Notes under the pieces: generated by a model | What the model was told of the DNA's origin: nothing | Seen by the model: the letters and a program-made list of their open reading frames with translations, nothing else | Database searches by the model: none | Assembly (NCBI RefSeq): GCF_004570575.1 | Contig: NZ_SPPD01000020.1 | Span: forward strand, 1-37,116 | Length of the DNA: 37,116 nucleotides | Direction of reading: 5' to 3' | Origin: Streptococcus cuniculi | GTDB lineage: Bacteria > Bacillota > Bacilli > Lactobacillales > Streptococcaceae | Translations under genes and position numbers: made by a program | In this document: one piece after another, positions 1 to 8,737 of the stretch | Position numbering within the stretch: the stretch's first letter is position 1 | Layout of the letters: every line of letters starts with the position of its first letter

Positions 1-101
1 TTAAGGATACGCTGTTTGACCTTACCATCTTTACGATAGCCTTCTACAAGGTAAACATGCGTCCTACCTTCTTTGTTTGTTGTTGTTTTAATAAAAGCCA
101 T
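1..101 (-). CDS. IS transposase, N-terminal fragment running off the left edge
   Basis: Reading the - strand from the ATG at 101 gives 33 codons beginning MAFIKTTTNKEGRTHVYL and continuing with VEGYRKDGKVKQRIL before the window ends. This resembles the N-terminus of IS4/IS1634-like transposases of streptococci, as I remember them; the exact IS name cannot be given. The catalytic DDE region is outside the window, so intactness is unknown. No Shine-Dalgarno is visible and the -10 box sits 5 bases from the ATG, so the mRNA may be leaderless. The element lies upstream of purC and points away from it. Confidence 0.65.
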   Translation of the reverse strand, partial: MAFIKTTTNKEGRTHVYLVEGYRKDGKVKQRIL

Positions 102-106
102 AGTTC

Positions 107-135
107 ATTATACCATACATAACCATATACAACAA
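107..135 (-). promoter_or_regulatory. Promoter of the IS transposase, extended -10
   Basis: On the - strand TTGTTG (plus 135-130) and TATAAT (plus 112-107) are separated by exactly 17 bases, and TATAAT is preceded by TGG, giving an extended -10 motif. The start codon follows 5 bases after TATAAT, so transcription would begin at or next to the ATG. Confidence 0.6.
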
Positions 136-235
136 GATAAGACGTTGAAATTTATTAAAAAACCTTACTCTACCAAGGGGGAGCAAGGTGGGGGGAAAAA
201 ACAAGTGATAAAGTCGGGAGTTTATTAGTATTTTC

Positions 236-264
236 TTGAATAAACGAATATTATATGATAAAAT
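236..264 (+). promoter_or_regulatory. purC promoter with PurBox-like operator
   Basis: TTGAAT (236-241) and TAAAAT (259-264) are separated by 17 bases, placing a start near 271. Inside the spacer, ATAAACGAATATT (240-252) matches 11 of 13 positions of the lactococcal PurBox AWWWCCGAACWWT as I recall it. A weaker CGAAC lies at 296-300 near the ribosome binding site. Purine control by PurR is inferred. In lactic acid bacteria PurR can act as an activator, and a box this close to the core promoter is not the classic upstream activator position. Confidence 0.55.
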
Positions 265-306
265 ATAGCGAAAAATAAAAAAAGGAAAGCAAAGGCGAAC
301 GATATT

Positions 307-1014
307 ATGAAGCGGTCATTGTTATATTCGGGAAAAGCTAAGGACATTTATTTGACAGAAGATGATGAGCTGATTGTCTCCTGCTATAAGGATCAGGCGA
401 CAGCCTTCAATGGTCTGAAAAAGGAAGAAGTGATTGGCAAGGGACGACTGAATAATCAGATTTCGTCATTGATTTTTGAAAAACTAAATCGAGCAGGTAT
501 CGCAACCCATTTTGTTGAAAAACTGTCGGACACGGAGCAGTTGAACAAAAAGGTTGCGATTATTCCACTTGAAGTGGTGCTCCGTAACTATACGGCGGGT
601 TCTTTTTCCAAACGCTTTGGTGTGGCAGAAGGTATCCAGTTGGAACAGCCGATTGTGGAATTTTACTATAAAAAAGATGAATTGGATGATCCTTTTATCA
701 ACGATGAACACGTTGCCTTTTTAGATATTGCTTCAAAAGAGGAAATTGCCTATATCAAGGAAGAAACAAGAAAGATCAATGGTTTGTTAAGTAGCTGGTT
801 TGCAGAGATTGGCTTGACATTGATTGACTTCAAGTTGGAATTTGGTAAGGATAAGGATGGTCAGATTATCCTAGCGGATGAATTTTCACCGGATAATTGC
901 AGGCTCTGGGATGCAGATGGGCACCACATGGACAAAGATGTCTTTCGCCGTGGTCTTGGAGAGATGACCGATGTTTATCAAATTGTATGGGAAAAATTAC
1001 AGGAGTTGGACTAA
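307..1014 (+). CDS. purC: Phosphoribosylaminoimidazole-succinocarboxamide (SAICAR) synthase
   Basis: PurC ligates aspartate to CAIR with ATP to form SAICAR, a cytoplasmic step of de novo IMP synthesis. The 235-aa length is normal for the bacterial enzyme. Visible family features are the N-terminal nucleotide-binding SGKAKDIY (about residues 8-15), LRNYTAGSF in the middle, and the C-terminal DFKLEFGKD followed by [13 protein letters not shown], which contains the substrate-binding aspartate cluster. The ATG at 307 follows an AAAGGAAAG-like ribosome binding site about 20 bases upstream, with the weak GGCGA nearer, so the initiation signal is not strong. It is the first gene of the pur cluster and purL starts 2 bases after its stop. 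Confidence 0.96.
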   Translation: MKRSLLYSGKAKDIYLTEDDELIVSCYKDQATAFNGLKKEEVIGKGRLNNQISSLIFEKLNRAGIATHFVEKLSDTEQLNKKVAIIPLEVVLRNYTAGSFSKRFGVAEGIQLEQPIVEFYYKKDELDDPFINDEHVAFLDIASKEEIAYIKEETRKINGLLSSWFAEIGLTLIDFKLEFGKDKDGQIILADEFSPDNCRLWDADGHHMDKDVFRRGLGEMTDVYQIVWEKLQELD

Positions 1015-1015
1015 G

Positions 1016-4000
1016 ATGAACAAACGAATTTTTGTCGAGAAAAAAGCGAGTTTTCAGATTCAATCAGTGAGCTTGCTACGGGAATTGCAGGAGCGCTTAG
1101 GAGTTACGAGTTTGACGAGCCTGCGTTTGGTACAGGTCTATGATGTCTTTGGTTTGGATGAGGCATTATTGGAGGTAGCTGAGGAGCGGATTTTTTCAGA
1201 AAAGGTGACCGATAGACTTCTCACCGATAGCGAGGTGGCAGCTAGTCTTGCAAGTAGTCGTTTCTTTGCGATCGAGGCTTTGCCAGGCCAATTTGACCAG
1301 CGCGCAGCCAGCAGTCAGGAGGCGCTTTTCCTCTTAGGAGCGGGCAGTAATGTGACAGTAAAATCTGCTCAACTCTATCTCTTAAATGCGGATGTGAGTG
1401 ATACGGATTTTGCAGAGATTCAGTCTTATTTGCTCAATCCTGTGGATTCGCGTTTCAAGGATGTGACGGCGGGCTTGGAAGCACCTGTCTTTTCGAGTTC
1501 TGATGCGCTTATTCCTGTACTTGATTTTTTCAAGGATTACACCGAAGCGGATTTTGCCCAGTATAAAAAAGACCAAGGACTTGCTATGGAAGTGGCGGAT
1601 TTGCTCTTTATTCAAGACTATTTCGCCTCCATTGGTCGCTGTCCGACAGAGACAGAGTTGAAAGTCTTGGATACCTATTGGTCAGACCATTGTCGCCACA
1701 CGACCTTTGAGACAGAGCTGCGTCAAATTGATTTTTCAGAATCCCGCTTTCAAGAGCAGCTGCAGGCGACTTATGAGAAGTATCTTGAGATGAGAAGGGA
1801 CTTGGGGCGTGCGGATAAGCCACAGACTCTCATGGATATGGCAACGATTTTTGGCCGCTATGAGCGGGCTAATGGACGTTTGGATGATCTTGAAGTATCT
1901 GATGAAATCAATGCTTGCTCGGTAGAAATCGAAGTGGATGTGAACGGTGTCAAAGAGCCGTGGCTGCTGATGTTTAAAAATGAAACCCATAATCATCCAA
2001 CAGAAATTGAGCCTTTTGGTGGGGCAGCAACCTGTATCGGAGGTGCTATTCGTGACCCACTTTCAGGTCGTTCCTATGTCTATCAGGCTATGCGGATTTC
2101 GGGAGCAGGCGACATTACCCAGCCCCTGTCTGCGACTCGCCCAGGAAAACTACCACAACAGGTTATCTCGAAAACGGCTGCACATGGCTATTCTTCCTAT
2201 GGAAATCAAATTGGACTTGCGACGACCTATGTGCGGGAGTACTTCCACCCAGGATTTGTGGCAAAACGTATGGAGTTAGGTGCCGTTGTAGGAGCTGCTC
2301 CAAAGGAAAATGTAATCCGTGAAAAGCCAATTGCAGGAGATGTCATCATTCTTCTTGGTGGGAAGACGGGTCGTGATGGTGTAGGCGGAGCGACAGGTTC
2401 TTCCAAGGTTCAGACAGTCACATCTGTTGAAACAGCTGGAGCTGAAGTCCAAAAAGGAAATGCGATTGAGGAACGGAAAATTCAACGGCTCTTTCGCGAT
2501 AAAGCGGTCACCCGCTTAATTAAAAAGTCCAATGATTTTGGGGCAGGAGGCGTATGCGTTGCTATTGGTGAATTGGCAGACGGTCTTGAAATCGACTTGG
2601 ATAAGGTGCCACTCAAGTACCAAGGTTTGAATGGGACAGAGATTGCCATTTCAGAAAGTCAAGAACGGATGGCAGTCGTCATCTCTCCAGAAGATGTGGA
2701 GACTTTTATTGCTCTAGCAGCTAAGGAGAATATCTTAGCAGTTCCAGTGGCACAAGTGACTGAAACTCCAAATCTTGTCATGACTTGGAAAGGACAGAAG
2801 ATTGTTGATATTGAGCGTTCTTTCCTTGATACCAACGGCGTGCGTGTAGTGGTAGATGCGACAGTGACAGATAGTCAGCAAGTCTTGCCAGAACAACGAA
2901 AGACTTCACTAGAAACTCTGAAAGAGGACATGAAGGCTCTCTTGTCAGACTTGAATCATGCTAGCCAAAAGGGCTTGCAGACGATTTTTGATAGTTCGGT
3001 AGGGCGTTCAACGGTTAATCATCCGCTGGGTGGGCGTTATCAACTCACACCGACCGAAAGTTCAGTCCAGAAGTTGCCAGTAGAGCACGGGGTGACAGAA
3101 ACGGTTTCTGTCATGGCTCAAGGCTATAATCCTTTGATTGCAGCATGGTCTCCTTACCATGGGGCAGCTTATGCGGTGATTGAGGCAACGAGCCGTTTGG
3201 TGGCAACAGGCAGTAACTGGGAAAAGGCTCGCTTCTCCTATCAGGAATACTTTGAACGGATGGATAAAGAAGCGACACGTTTTGGAAAACCTGTTGCAGC
3301 ATTACTTGGGTCTATTGAGGCTCAAATTCAACTAGGGCTTCCGTCAATCGGAGGAAAGGACTCCATGTCTGGAACCTTTGAGGAGTTGACAGTTCCTCCG
3401 ACCTTGGTGGCTTTTGGGGTAACGACGTCAACAGTAGACCGCATCTTATCACCAGAATTTAAGGCAGCTGGTGAATACCTCTACTATATTCCAGGAGTAG
3501 CGATTTCTGCCGACATTGATTTTACGACAATCAAGGAAAATTTCAATCGCTTTACAGAAATTCAAGGAAAGCACAGGATTACAGCGGCTGCCGCAGTCAA
3601 GTATGGTGGCGTGGCAGAAGCACTTGCACTGATGACATTTGGGAACTGTATCGGGGCAAACCTAGTGCTTGACCAACTAGAGACCAGCTTACAAGGTCAA
3701 CTAGGAGGATTTGTCTTTACTAGCCCAGACGAGATTGAGGGACTGGTAGCTATTGGGCAGACAAGCGGTGAAGCAAGCCTTGTTATCAATGGTGTGACTT
3801 TACCTGTTGCAGAGTTGTTAGCAGGGTTTGAGGGAAGACTTGAGGGAATTTATCCGACTGTTTTTGAACAGGATAGTCGGATGGCAGAAGTTGCACCAGT
3901 TGTGACAGACTTTGTCCAAAAGAGCAAGGAATCAGTCGCTCAACCGTTGGTTTATATTCCTGTCTTTCCGGGTACTAACTCCGAGTATGATTCAGCCAAG

Positions 4001-4741
4001 GCCTTTGAACAAGCGGGTGCGAAAGTGAAACTTGAGCCATTTGTAACCCTAGATGAAGCAAGTCTGGCACAATCTGTTGCCAATATGGTTGCCTCTCTTA
4101 GCCAAGCGCAGATTCTCTTTTTTGCAGGTGGATTTTCAGCGGCAGATGAGCCAGATGGCTCTGCTAAATTTATCGTCAATATCCTGCTCAATGAGAAAAT
4201 CAAGGCGGCGATTGATTCCTTTATCGAGCGTGGGGGTCTCATTATTGGTATCTGTAATGGATTCCAAGCCCTTGTTAAATCAGGTCTCCTACCTTATGGT
4301 AACTTTGAAGAAGCAGGTGAAACAAGTCCTACCCTCTTTTACAATGATGCCAACCAGCACGTGGCAAAAATGGTAGAAACTAGAATTGCCAATACCAATT
4401 CACCGTGGCTTGCTGGGGTAGAAGTTGGTGATATTCATGCCATTCCAGTATCGCATGGGGAAGGAAAATTTGTCGTGACAGAGGCAGAATTTGCGGAACT
4501 TCGTGATAATGGGCAGATTTTCAGCCAGTATGTGGATTTTGAGGGGCAAGCAAGTATGGATAGCCGCTATAATCCAAACGGATCCTTGTATGCGATTGAG
4601 GGGATTACGAGCAAAAATGGGCAAATCCTTGGGAAAATGGGGCATTCTGAACGTTATGAAGCAGGACTGTTTCAAAATATTCCAGGAGAAAAAGATCAGA
4701 AGTTGTTTGAAAGTGCCGTGCGGTATTTTACACAAGATTAA
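1016..4741 (+). CDS. purL: Phosphoribosylformylglycinamidine (FGAM) synthase, single-chain large form
   Basis: Converts FGAR, glutamine and ATP to FGAM. At 1241 aa this is the fused form carrying synthase and glutaminase in one chain, unlike the PurS/PurQ/PurL set of Bacillus. The N-terminal synthase part contains DHCRHTTFETEL and FKNETHNHPTEIEPFGGAAT, typical of the AIRS-like ATP-binding fold; a second AIRS-like half follows (GGKDSMSG). The C-terminal class I amidotransferase has the nucleophile Cys1080 in IGICNGFQ and the IPVSHGEGKF segment with the catalytic histidine. I chose ATG 1016 because AGGAG lies 10 bases upstream and MNKRIFVEKK matches streptococcal PurL; an upstream in-frame ATG at 971 would overlap purC. 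Confidence 0.96.
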   Translation: MNKRIFVEKKASFQIQSVSLLRELQERLGVTSLTSLRLVQVYDVFGLDEALLEVAEERIFSEKVTDRLLTDSEVAASLASSRFFAIEALPGQFDQRAASSQEALFLLGAGSNVTVKSAQLYLLNADVSDTDFAEIQSYLLNPVDSRFKDVTAGLEAPVFSSSDALIPVLDFFKDYTEADFAQYKKDQGLAMEVADLLFIQDYFASIGRCPTETELKVLDTYWSDHCRHTTFETELRQIDFSESRFQEQLQATYEKYLEMRRDLGRADKPQTLMDMATIFGRYERANGRLDDLEVSDEINACSVEIEVDVNGVKEPWLLMFKNETHNHPTEIEPFGGAATCIGGAIRDPLSGRSYVYQAMRISGAGDITQPLSATRPGKLPQQVISKTAAHGYSSYGNQIGLATTYVREYFHPGFVAKRMELGAVVGAAPKENVIREKPIAGDVIILLGGKTGRDGVGGATGSSKVQTVTSVETAGAEVQKGNAIEERKIQRLFRDKAVTRLIKKSNDFGAGGVCVAIGELADGLEIDLDKVPLKYQGLNGTEIAISESQERMAVVISPEDVETFIALAAKENILAVPVAQVTETPNLVMTWKGQKIVDIERSFLDTNGVRVVVDATVTDSQQVLPEQRKTSLETLKEDMKALLSDLNHASQKGLQTIFDSSVGRSTVNHPLGGRYQLTPTESSVQKLPVEHGVTETVSVMAQGYNPLIAAWSPYHGAAYAVIEATSRLVATGSNWEKARFSYQEYFERMDKEATRFGKPVAALLGSIEAQIQLGLPSIGGKDSMSGTFEELTVPPTLVAFGVTTSTVDRILSPEFKAAGEYLYYIPGVAISADIDFTTIKENFNRFTEIQGKHRITAAAAVKYGGVAEALALMTFGNCIGANLVLDQLETSLQGQLGGFVFTSPDEIEGLVAIGQTSGEASLVINGVTLPVAELLAGFEGRLEGIYPTVFEQDSRMAEVAPVVTDFVQKSKESVAQPLVYIPVFPGTNSEYDSAKAFEQAGAKVKLEPFVTLDEASLAQSVANMVASLSQAQILFFAGGFSAADEPDGSAKFIVNILLNEKIKAAIDSFIERGGLIIGICNGFQALVKSGLLPYGNFEEAGETSPTLFYNDANQHVAKMVETRIANTNSPWLAGVEVGDIHAIPVSHGEGKFVVTEAEFAELRDNGQIFSQYVDFEGQASMDSRYNPNGSLYAIEGITSKNGQILGKMGHSERYEAGLFQNIPGEKDQKLFESAVRYFTQD

Positions 4742-4750
4742 GAGGAACAC

Positions 4751-6190
4751 ATGAAATACGAAATAAAATCTCTCAATGAAGAATGCGGTTTGTTTGGCAT
4801 CTGGGGGCATCCTCAGGCCAGTCAAGTGACTTATTTTGGACTGCATAGTTTGCAGCATCGGGGGCAAGAAGGGGCTGGGATTTTGGCTAATGAAGCTGGA
4901 AATCTCCGCCGCCACCGTGGCTTAGGCTTGGTTTCAGAAGTCTTTAAACGGCAAGAAGATTTGGAACAATTACAGGGTCATGCGGCAATTGGGCATGTCC
5001 GTTATGCCACAGCGGGTGGAGCTTCTATCAACAATGTTCAGCCTTTCTTATTTGACTTCTTTGATATGCAGTTGGGTCTTGCCCACAATGGGAACTTGAC
5101 CAATACCCAAAGTTTAAAGAGGGAATTGGAAGCACAGGGGGCAATTTTTTCTAGCTCCTCAGATACAGAAATTTTGATGCACCTCATTCGTCGCAGTAAA
5201 AAAGAGCTCCTGCTCGATAAGATCAAGGAGGCTCTCAATCAGGTTAAGGGTGGTTTTGCCTATCTGATTATGGCAGAGGATAAGCTGATTGCCGCGCTTG
5301 ATCCTAATGGATTTCGTCCCTTATCAATCGGGCGGATGAAAAATGGTGCTTGGGTGGTATCGAGTGAGACCTGTGCCTTTGAAGTGGTCGGTGCCGAGTG
5401 GATCGAAGATGTAAAACCTGGAGAGCTAGTCATCATTGATGATCAGGGGATCCAGCATGACAGCTATACAGATGATACTCAACTAGCGATTTGCTCTATG
5501 GAATATGTCTATTTTGCACGTCCTGATAGCGTGATTAACGGGATTAACGTCCATGCAGCACGAAAAAAAATGGGTCGTCGCTTGGCACAGGAAGCCAAAA
5601 TCGAAGCGGATATTGTGGTTGGTGTGCCAAATTCTTCCTTGTCTGCAGCCAGTGGCTACGCGGAAGAATCAGGTCTGCCTTATGAAATGGGCTTGATTAA
5701 AAATCAATACACCCAGCGTACCTTTATTCAGCCAACACAGGAATTGCGTGAGCAAGGGGTTCGGATGAAATTGTCTGCTGTTTCTAGCATTGTCAAAGGA
5801 AAGCGTGTAGTCATGGTTGATGACTCGATTGTGCGAGGGACAACGAGCCGACGCATTGTTCAATTGTTACGGGATGCAGGTGCGGCAGAAGTCCATGTGG
5901 CGATTGCCAGTCCTCCCTTGAAATATCCTTGCTTTTTCGGAATTGATATTCAACAAAGGAGCGAATTGATTGCGGCTAACCATAGCAATGAGGAGATTTG
6001 CGAGATTATCGGAGCAGATAGCTTGAGCTTCTTGTCTTTGGAGGGCTTGATTGAGGGAGTTGGCATGGATACAGATGCCCCAAACGGTGGACTGTGTGTC
6101 GCCTATTTTGACGGAGATTACCCGACACCTCTCTACGATTATGAGGAACGCTATTTGGAAAGTCTGGCAGAAAAAACGAGTTTTTACTAA
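4751..6190 (+). CDS. purF: Amidophosphoribosyltransferase (glutamine PRPP amidotransferase)
   Basis: Catalyses the first committed step, PRPP plus glutamine to phosphoribosylamine. The 479-aa protein starts with an 11-residue propeptide ([11 protein letters not shown]) that would be removed to expose Cys12, the N-terminal nucleophile of the Ntn glutaminase, within CGLFGIWGH. The PRPP-binding signature [16 protein letters not shown] lies at about residues 353-368. Bacillus-type PurF carries a 4Fe-4S cluster held by four cysteines; here [15 protein letters not shown] and GLCVAYF keep three candidates, but the last Cys of the C-x-x-C pair is Tyr, so the cluster is probably absent. purF follows purL by 9 bases with AGAGGAA upstream of the ATG. 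Confidence 0.96.
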   Translation: MKYEIKSLNEECGLFGIWGHPQASQVTYFGLHSLQHRGQEGAGILANEAGNLRRHRGLGLVSEVFKRQEDLEQLQGHAAIGHVRYATAGGASINNVQPFLFDFFDMQLGLAHNGNLTNTQSLKRELEAQGAIFSSSSDTEILMHLIRRSKKELLLDKIKEALNQVKGGFAYLIMAEDKLIAALDPNGFRPLSIGRMKNGAWVVSSETCAFEVVGAEWIEDVKPGELVIIDDQGIQHDSYTDDTQLAICSMEYVYFARPDSVINGINVHAARKKMGRRLAQEAKIEADIVVGVPNSSLSAASGYAEESGLPYEMGLIKNQYTQRTFIQPTQELREQGVRMKLSAVSSIVKGKRVVMVDDSIVRGTTSRRIVQLLRDAGAAEVHVAIASPPLKYPCFFGIDIQQRSELIAANHSNEEICEIIGADSLSFLSLEGLIEGVGMDTDAPNGGLCVAYFDGDYPTPLYDYEERYLESLAEKTSFY

Positions 6191-6195
6191 TCTAC

Positions 6196-6238
6196 TTGCT
6201 TTATTTTTGTAAATATGTTTATGCTAAAAAATAAGCAA
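6196..6238 (+). other. Hairpin between purF and purM
   Basis: TTGCTTTATTTTT (6196-6208) can pair with AAAAAATAAGCAA (6226-6238), with one bulged base. No run of T follows, so it is not a standard terminator. It may modulate readthrough or mRNA stability between purF and purM; the role is not known. Confidence 0.35.
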
Positions 6239-6267
6239 TTGGATGATGGTATTTAAAGGAGAATAGA

Positions 6268-7287
6268 ATGTCAAAAAATACATACGCAGCTTCAGGTGTT
6301 GATGTAGAGGCCGGCTATGAGGTTGTAGAGCGTATCAAAAAGCATGTCAAAAAGACGGAACGTCTGGGTGTTATGGGAGCTCTTGGCGGTTTTGGAGGGA
6401 TGTTTGATCTGACCCAACTCTCGGTCAAGGAACCAGTCTTGATTTCTGGGACAGACGGGGTTGGAACCAAACTGATGCTAGCGATTCAGTACGATAAGCA
6501 CGATACCATTGGACAGGACTGTGTCGCCATGTGTGTCAATGATATTGTCGCAGCAGGCGCTGAACCTCTCTATTTCCTTGACTATATTGCAACGGGGAAG
6601 AATATCCCTGAAAAGTTAGAGCAGGTTGTCAAAGGGGTGGCAGATGGGTGTCTTGCAGCAGGCGCTGCCCTTATCGGAGGAGAGACAGCTGAAATGCCCG
6701 GCATGTACGGTGAAGATGATTATGATTTGGCTGGGTTTGCGGTCGGTATCGCAGAGAAGTCCCAGATTATTGATGGGTCAAAGGTTGTCAAAGGCGATGT
6801 TCTTCTAGGTCTTGCCTCAAGTGGTATTCATTCGAATGGCTACTCTCTTGTCCGCCGTGTCTTTGCAGACTATACAGGGGATGAGATCCTGCCTGAACTA
6901 GAAGGTAAGCCTCTCAAGGAAGTCTTGTTGGAACCAACTCGTATCTACGTTAAGGCCTTGCTTCCTCTCATTAAGGAAAACTTGGTTCACGGGATTGCCC
7001 ACATCACAGGTGGTGGCTTTATTGAGAATATCCCTCGGATGTTTGGGGCAGCATTAGCTGCTGAGATTGATGAAAGTCAGGTACCAGTTTTGCCGATTTT
7101 CAAGGCTCTGGAGAAATATGGTGAGATTCCGCATGCTGAAATGTTTGAAATTTTCAATATGGGGCTTGGAATGGTTCTTGCAGTAGCAGCAGAAGATGTG
7201 GCGCGTGTGAAAGAATTATTGGACGAAGAAGTCTATGAAATCGGTCGAATTGTGGAAAAAGCTGACGCTAGTGTGGTGATCCGCTAA
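6268..7287 (+). CDS. purM: Phosphoribosylformylglycinamidine cyclo-ligase (AIR synthase)
   Basis: Closes FGAM to AIR with ATP. The 339-aa length fits the family. The nucleotide-binding [12 protein letters not shown] appears at about residues 38-49, followed by [13 protein letters not shown] and the family segment [12 protein letters not shown] near residue 135-146; [15 protein letters not shown] lies in the C-terminal half. The ATG has AAAGGAGAATAG just upstream, a strong ribosome binding site. It is separated from purF by 77 bases and from purN by a 315-base non-coding stretch that contains hairpins. Confidence 0.96.
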   Translation: MSKNTYAASGVDVEAGYEVVERIKKHVKKTERLGVMGALGGFGGMFDLTQLSVKEPVLISGTDGVGTKLMLAIQYDKHDTIGQDCVAMCVNDIVAAGAEPLYFLDYIATGKNIPEKLEQVVKGVADGCLAAGAALIGGETAEMPGMYGEDDYDLAGFAVGIAEKSQIIDGSKVVKGDVLLGLASSGIHSNGYSLVRRVFADYTGDEILPELEGKPLKEVLLEPTRIYVKALLPLIKENLVHGIAHITGGGFIENIPRMFGAALAAEIDESQVPVLPIFKALEKYGEIPHAEMFEIFNMGLGMVLAVAAEDVARVKELLDEEVYEIGRIVEKADASVVIR

Positions 7288-7602
7288 TGGTATCTTGCTA
7301 CATTGTAGCTCAAAAAATGGAAGAAAGGAATGTTTAGTTAGAGTGCTAACTGAACGTGGGACTTATTTTCTAGAGTAACATAGTTAGTAGACGTTTTGAG
7401 CCAAGGAGTTTCGGATGACGGTTGAAAGGGATTGTTTCTTCTTGATTTCATGTGCTCGGTTAAAATCCAAGATTCTACAAAAAGACATTCAAACAAGGTC
7501 AGCGTGCTTGCTGTACGTTAGTACAGCTGTACTGGCTCCTTGTTTGCATTCAGATTACCGCTAGGAAATGGTTCGCAAGCCGAACAGTCCCTTTGTATCA
7601 AT
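7288..7602 (+). repeat. Non-coding purM-purN spacer with nested inverted repeats
   Basis: No credible gene is seen here. Two inverted repeats stand out. GCTCAAAA (7308-7315) pairs with TTTTGAGC (7394-7401) and encloses the smaller hairpin AGTTAG/CTAACT. CAAACAAGG (7490-7498) pairs with CCTTGTTTG (7538-7546) and encloses CTGTAC GTTA GTACAG (7511-7526). Just before purN, GTTCG CAAGC CGAAC (7571-7585) forms a short inverted repeat with a PurBox-like CCGAAC core. A GTATCTT motif at 7290 and the TTTGTATC before purN resemble the right border of the repeat family described elsewhere in the window, so this may be a degenerate mosaic of such elements. Confidence 0.5.
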
Positions 7603-8151
7603 ATGAAAATCGCAGTTTTTGCCTCAGGAAATGGCTCTAATTTTCAAGTGATTGCCGAGCAATTTCCTGTTGAGTTTGTCTTTTCAGACCATCGAGATGC
7701 CTATGTGCTGGAGCGCGCAAAGAAGCTGGGGGTGCCAGCTTATGCTTTTGAACTCAAGGAGTTCGACAATAAGGCGCAGTATGAAAGTGCGATTGTGGAG
7801 CTTTTAGACAAGCATGCGATCGATCTCGTGGTTTTAGCGGGTTATATGAAGATTGTGGCAGCCACTCTTCTTGCTCGCTATGAGGGGCGCATGATTAACA
7901 TTCATCCCGCCTACTTACCTGAGTTTCCAGGAGCTCATGGGATTGAAGATGCTTGGAATGCAGGCGTTTCCCAGTCTGGTGTCACCGTTCATTGGGTGGA
8001 TTCAGGCGTTGACAGCGGGCAGATTATCCGTCAGGAGCGCGTGCCGATTTTGCCAGAGGATACGCTAGAGAGCTTTGAAGAGCGCATCCATGCCATGGAA
8101 TACCAGCTCTATCCAGAGGTCTTGAGGGAGTTGCTCAATGGTAGCACTTAG
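7603..8151 (+). CDS. purN: Phosphoribosylglycinamide (GAR) formyltransferase, folate-dependent
   Basis: Transfers a formyl group from 10-formyltetrahydrofolate to GAR. The protein is 182 aa from ATG 7603, whose product MKIAVFASGNGSNFQ is the normal start of streptococcal PurN; the in-frame upstream extension to 7540 is non-coding repeat DNA. Catalytic residues are visible as Asn99 and His101 in MINIHPAYLPEFPG and Asp137 in HWVDSGVDSGQII. No Shine-Dalgarno can be seen in the 20 bases before the ATG, which instead ends a repeat-like TTTGTATC segment. The stop codon lies inside the start of the next gene. Confidence 0.95.
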   Translation: MKIAVFASGNGSNFQVIAEQFPVEFVFSDHRDAYVLERAKKLGVPAYAFELKEFDNKAQYESAIVELLDKHAIDLVVLAGYMKIVAATLLARYEGRMINIHPAYLPEFPGAHGIEDAWNAGVSQSGVTVHWVDSGVDSGQIIRQERVPILPEDTLESFEERIHAMEYQLYPEVLRELLNGST

Positions 8152-8578
8152 ATTCGTTGATGAAGAAAATTTCGCACAGGTTATTGAATTGACAGTTGCG
8201 GAGAAAGACAAGCAGTTCGTAGCTTCCAATCTTCGTTCGCTTGCGGATTGTTGGTTGTATCGAGAAAATGGAGATGTCTTTCCCTATGCTATTTACGCAG
8301 ACGATAAGGTAGTAGGCTTTGCCTTGATTGATGTAGATGATGAGGAATCTTGTTACATGATTTGGCGCTTGATGATTGATCAGCATCAGCAGGGGAAAGG
8401 CTATGGTAAGTCTGCTGTTTTGGCGCTTATAGAGCATGCGAAAAAACTAGGAAGTTACCAAACCATTCGAGCGGATTTTGTTAAGGGAAATCAGCGAATG
8501 GAGGGGTTATTGCTATCGCTAGGGTTTACTAAGTTTGGTCAAGATGACCGAGAAATCTTTATGAGACGAACGCTTTGA
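8138..8578 (+). CDS. GNAT-family N-acetyltransferase, substrate unknown
   Basis: A 146-aa protein with the acetyl-CoA pyrophosphate-binding loop QHQQGKGYGKSA (residues 82-93), a Q/RxxGxG/A motif characteristic of GNAT enzymes. The preceding strand MIWRLMID and the C-terminal GLLLSLGFTKFG also fit the fold. It looks most like the spermidine acetyltransferase/PaiA-BltD type, but the substrate cannot be told from sequence. Its ATG overlaps the end of purN by 14 bases with GAGGGAG upstream, so translation is probably coupled to purN. Its position inside a purine operon is a context clue only. Confidence 0.85.
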   Translation: MVALRFVDEENFAQVIELTVAEKDKQFVASNLRSLADCWLYRENGDVFPYAIYADDKVVGFALIDVDDEESCYMIWRLMIDQHQQGKGYGKSAVLALIEHAKKLGSYQTIRADFVKGNQRMEGLLLSLGFTKFGQDDREIFMRRTL

Positions 8579-8589
8579 AATGATGGGTG

Positions 8590-8710
8590 ATACTCTTTGA
8601 AAATCAACTATCTTCGATTTAGAAGAGCTTAGAAAGTTGGTTTTATCTCCAACTTTCAACGATCTCCCAGAGAGTTGAAGCTGGTCTATTTTTGATTTTC
8701 GTTGAGTATA
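8590..8710 (+). repeat. BOX-like miniature element with terminal inverted repeats
   Basis: The 121-base segment begins ATACTCTTTGAAAATC and ends GATTTTCGTTGAGTATA; the ends are inverted repeats matching at 13 of 16 positions. These termini closely resemble boxA and boxC ends of the pneumococcal BOX element as I remember them. The interior has a second hairpin, CTTAGAAAGTTGG-like sequence facing CCAACTTTC. It fills the GNAT-purH spacer and ends 27 bases before the purH start codon. A fragment of the same end (GATACTCTTTAAAAAT) occurs at 11522. Confidence 0.6.
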
Positions 8711-8737
8711 AACATATAGGAAAAATAAGGAGAAATC

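Noticed and set aside
971..1015. Longer purL start at ATG 971
   Set aside because: It overlaps purC by 44 bases, and the added residues ([12 protein letters not shown]) do not resemble PurL.
4400..4915. 171-aa reading frame on the - strand across the purL-purF junction
   Set aside because: It is antisense to two confident genes, has no family features and no binding site; the same holds for other antisense frames across the pur and ribosomal genes.
7540..7602. N-terminal extension of purN
   Set aside because: The extension is the translated hairpin and repeat DNA; MKIAVFASGNGS is the family start.
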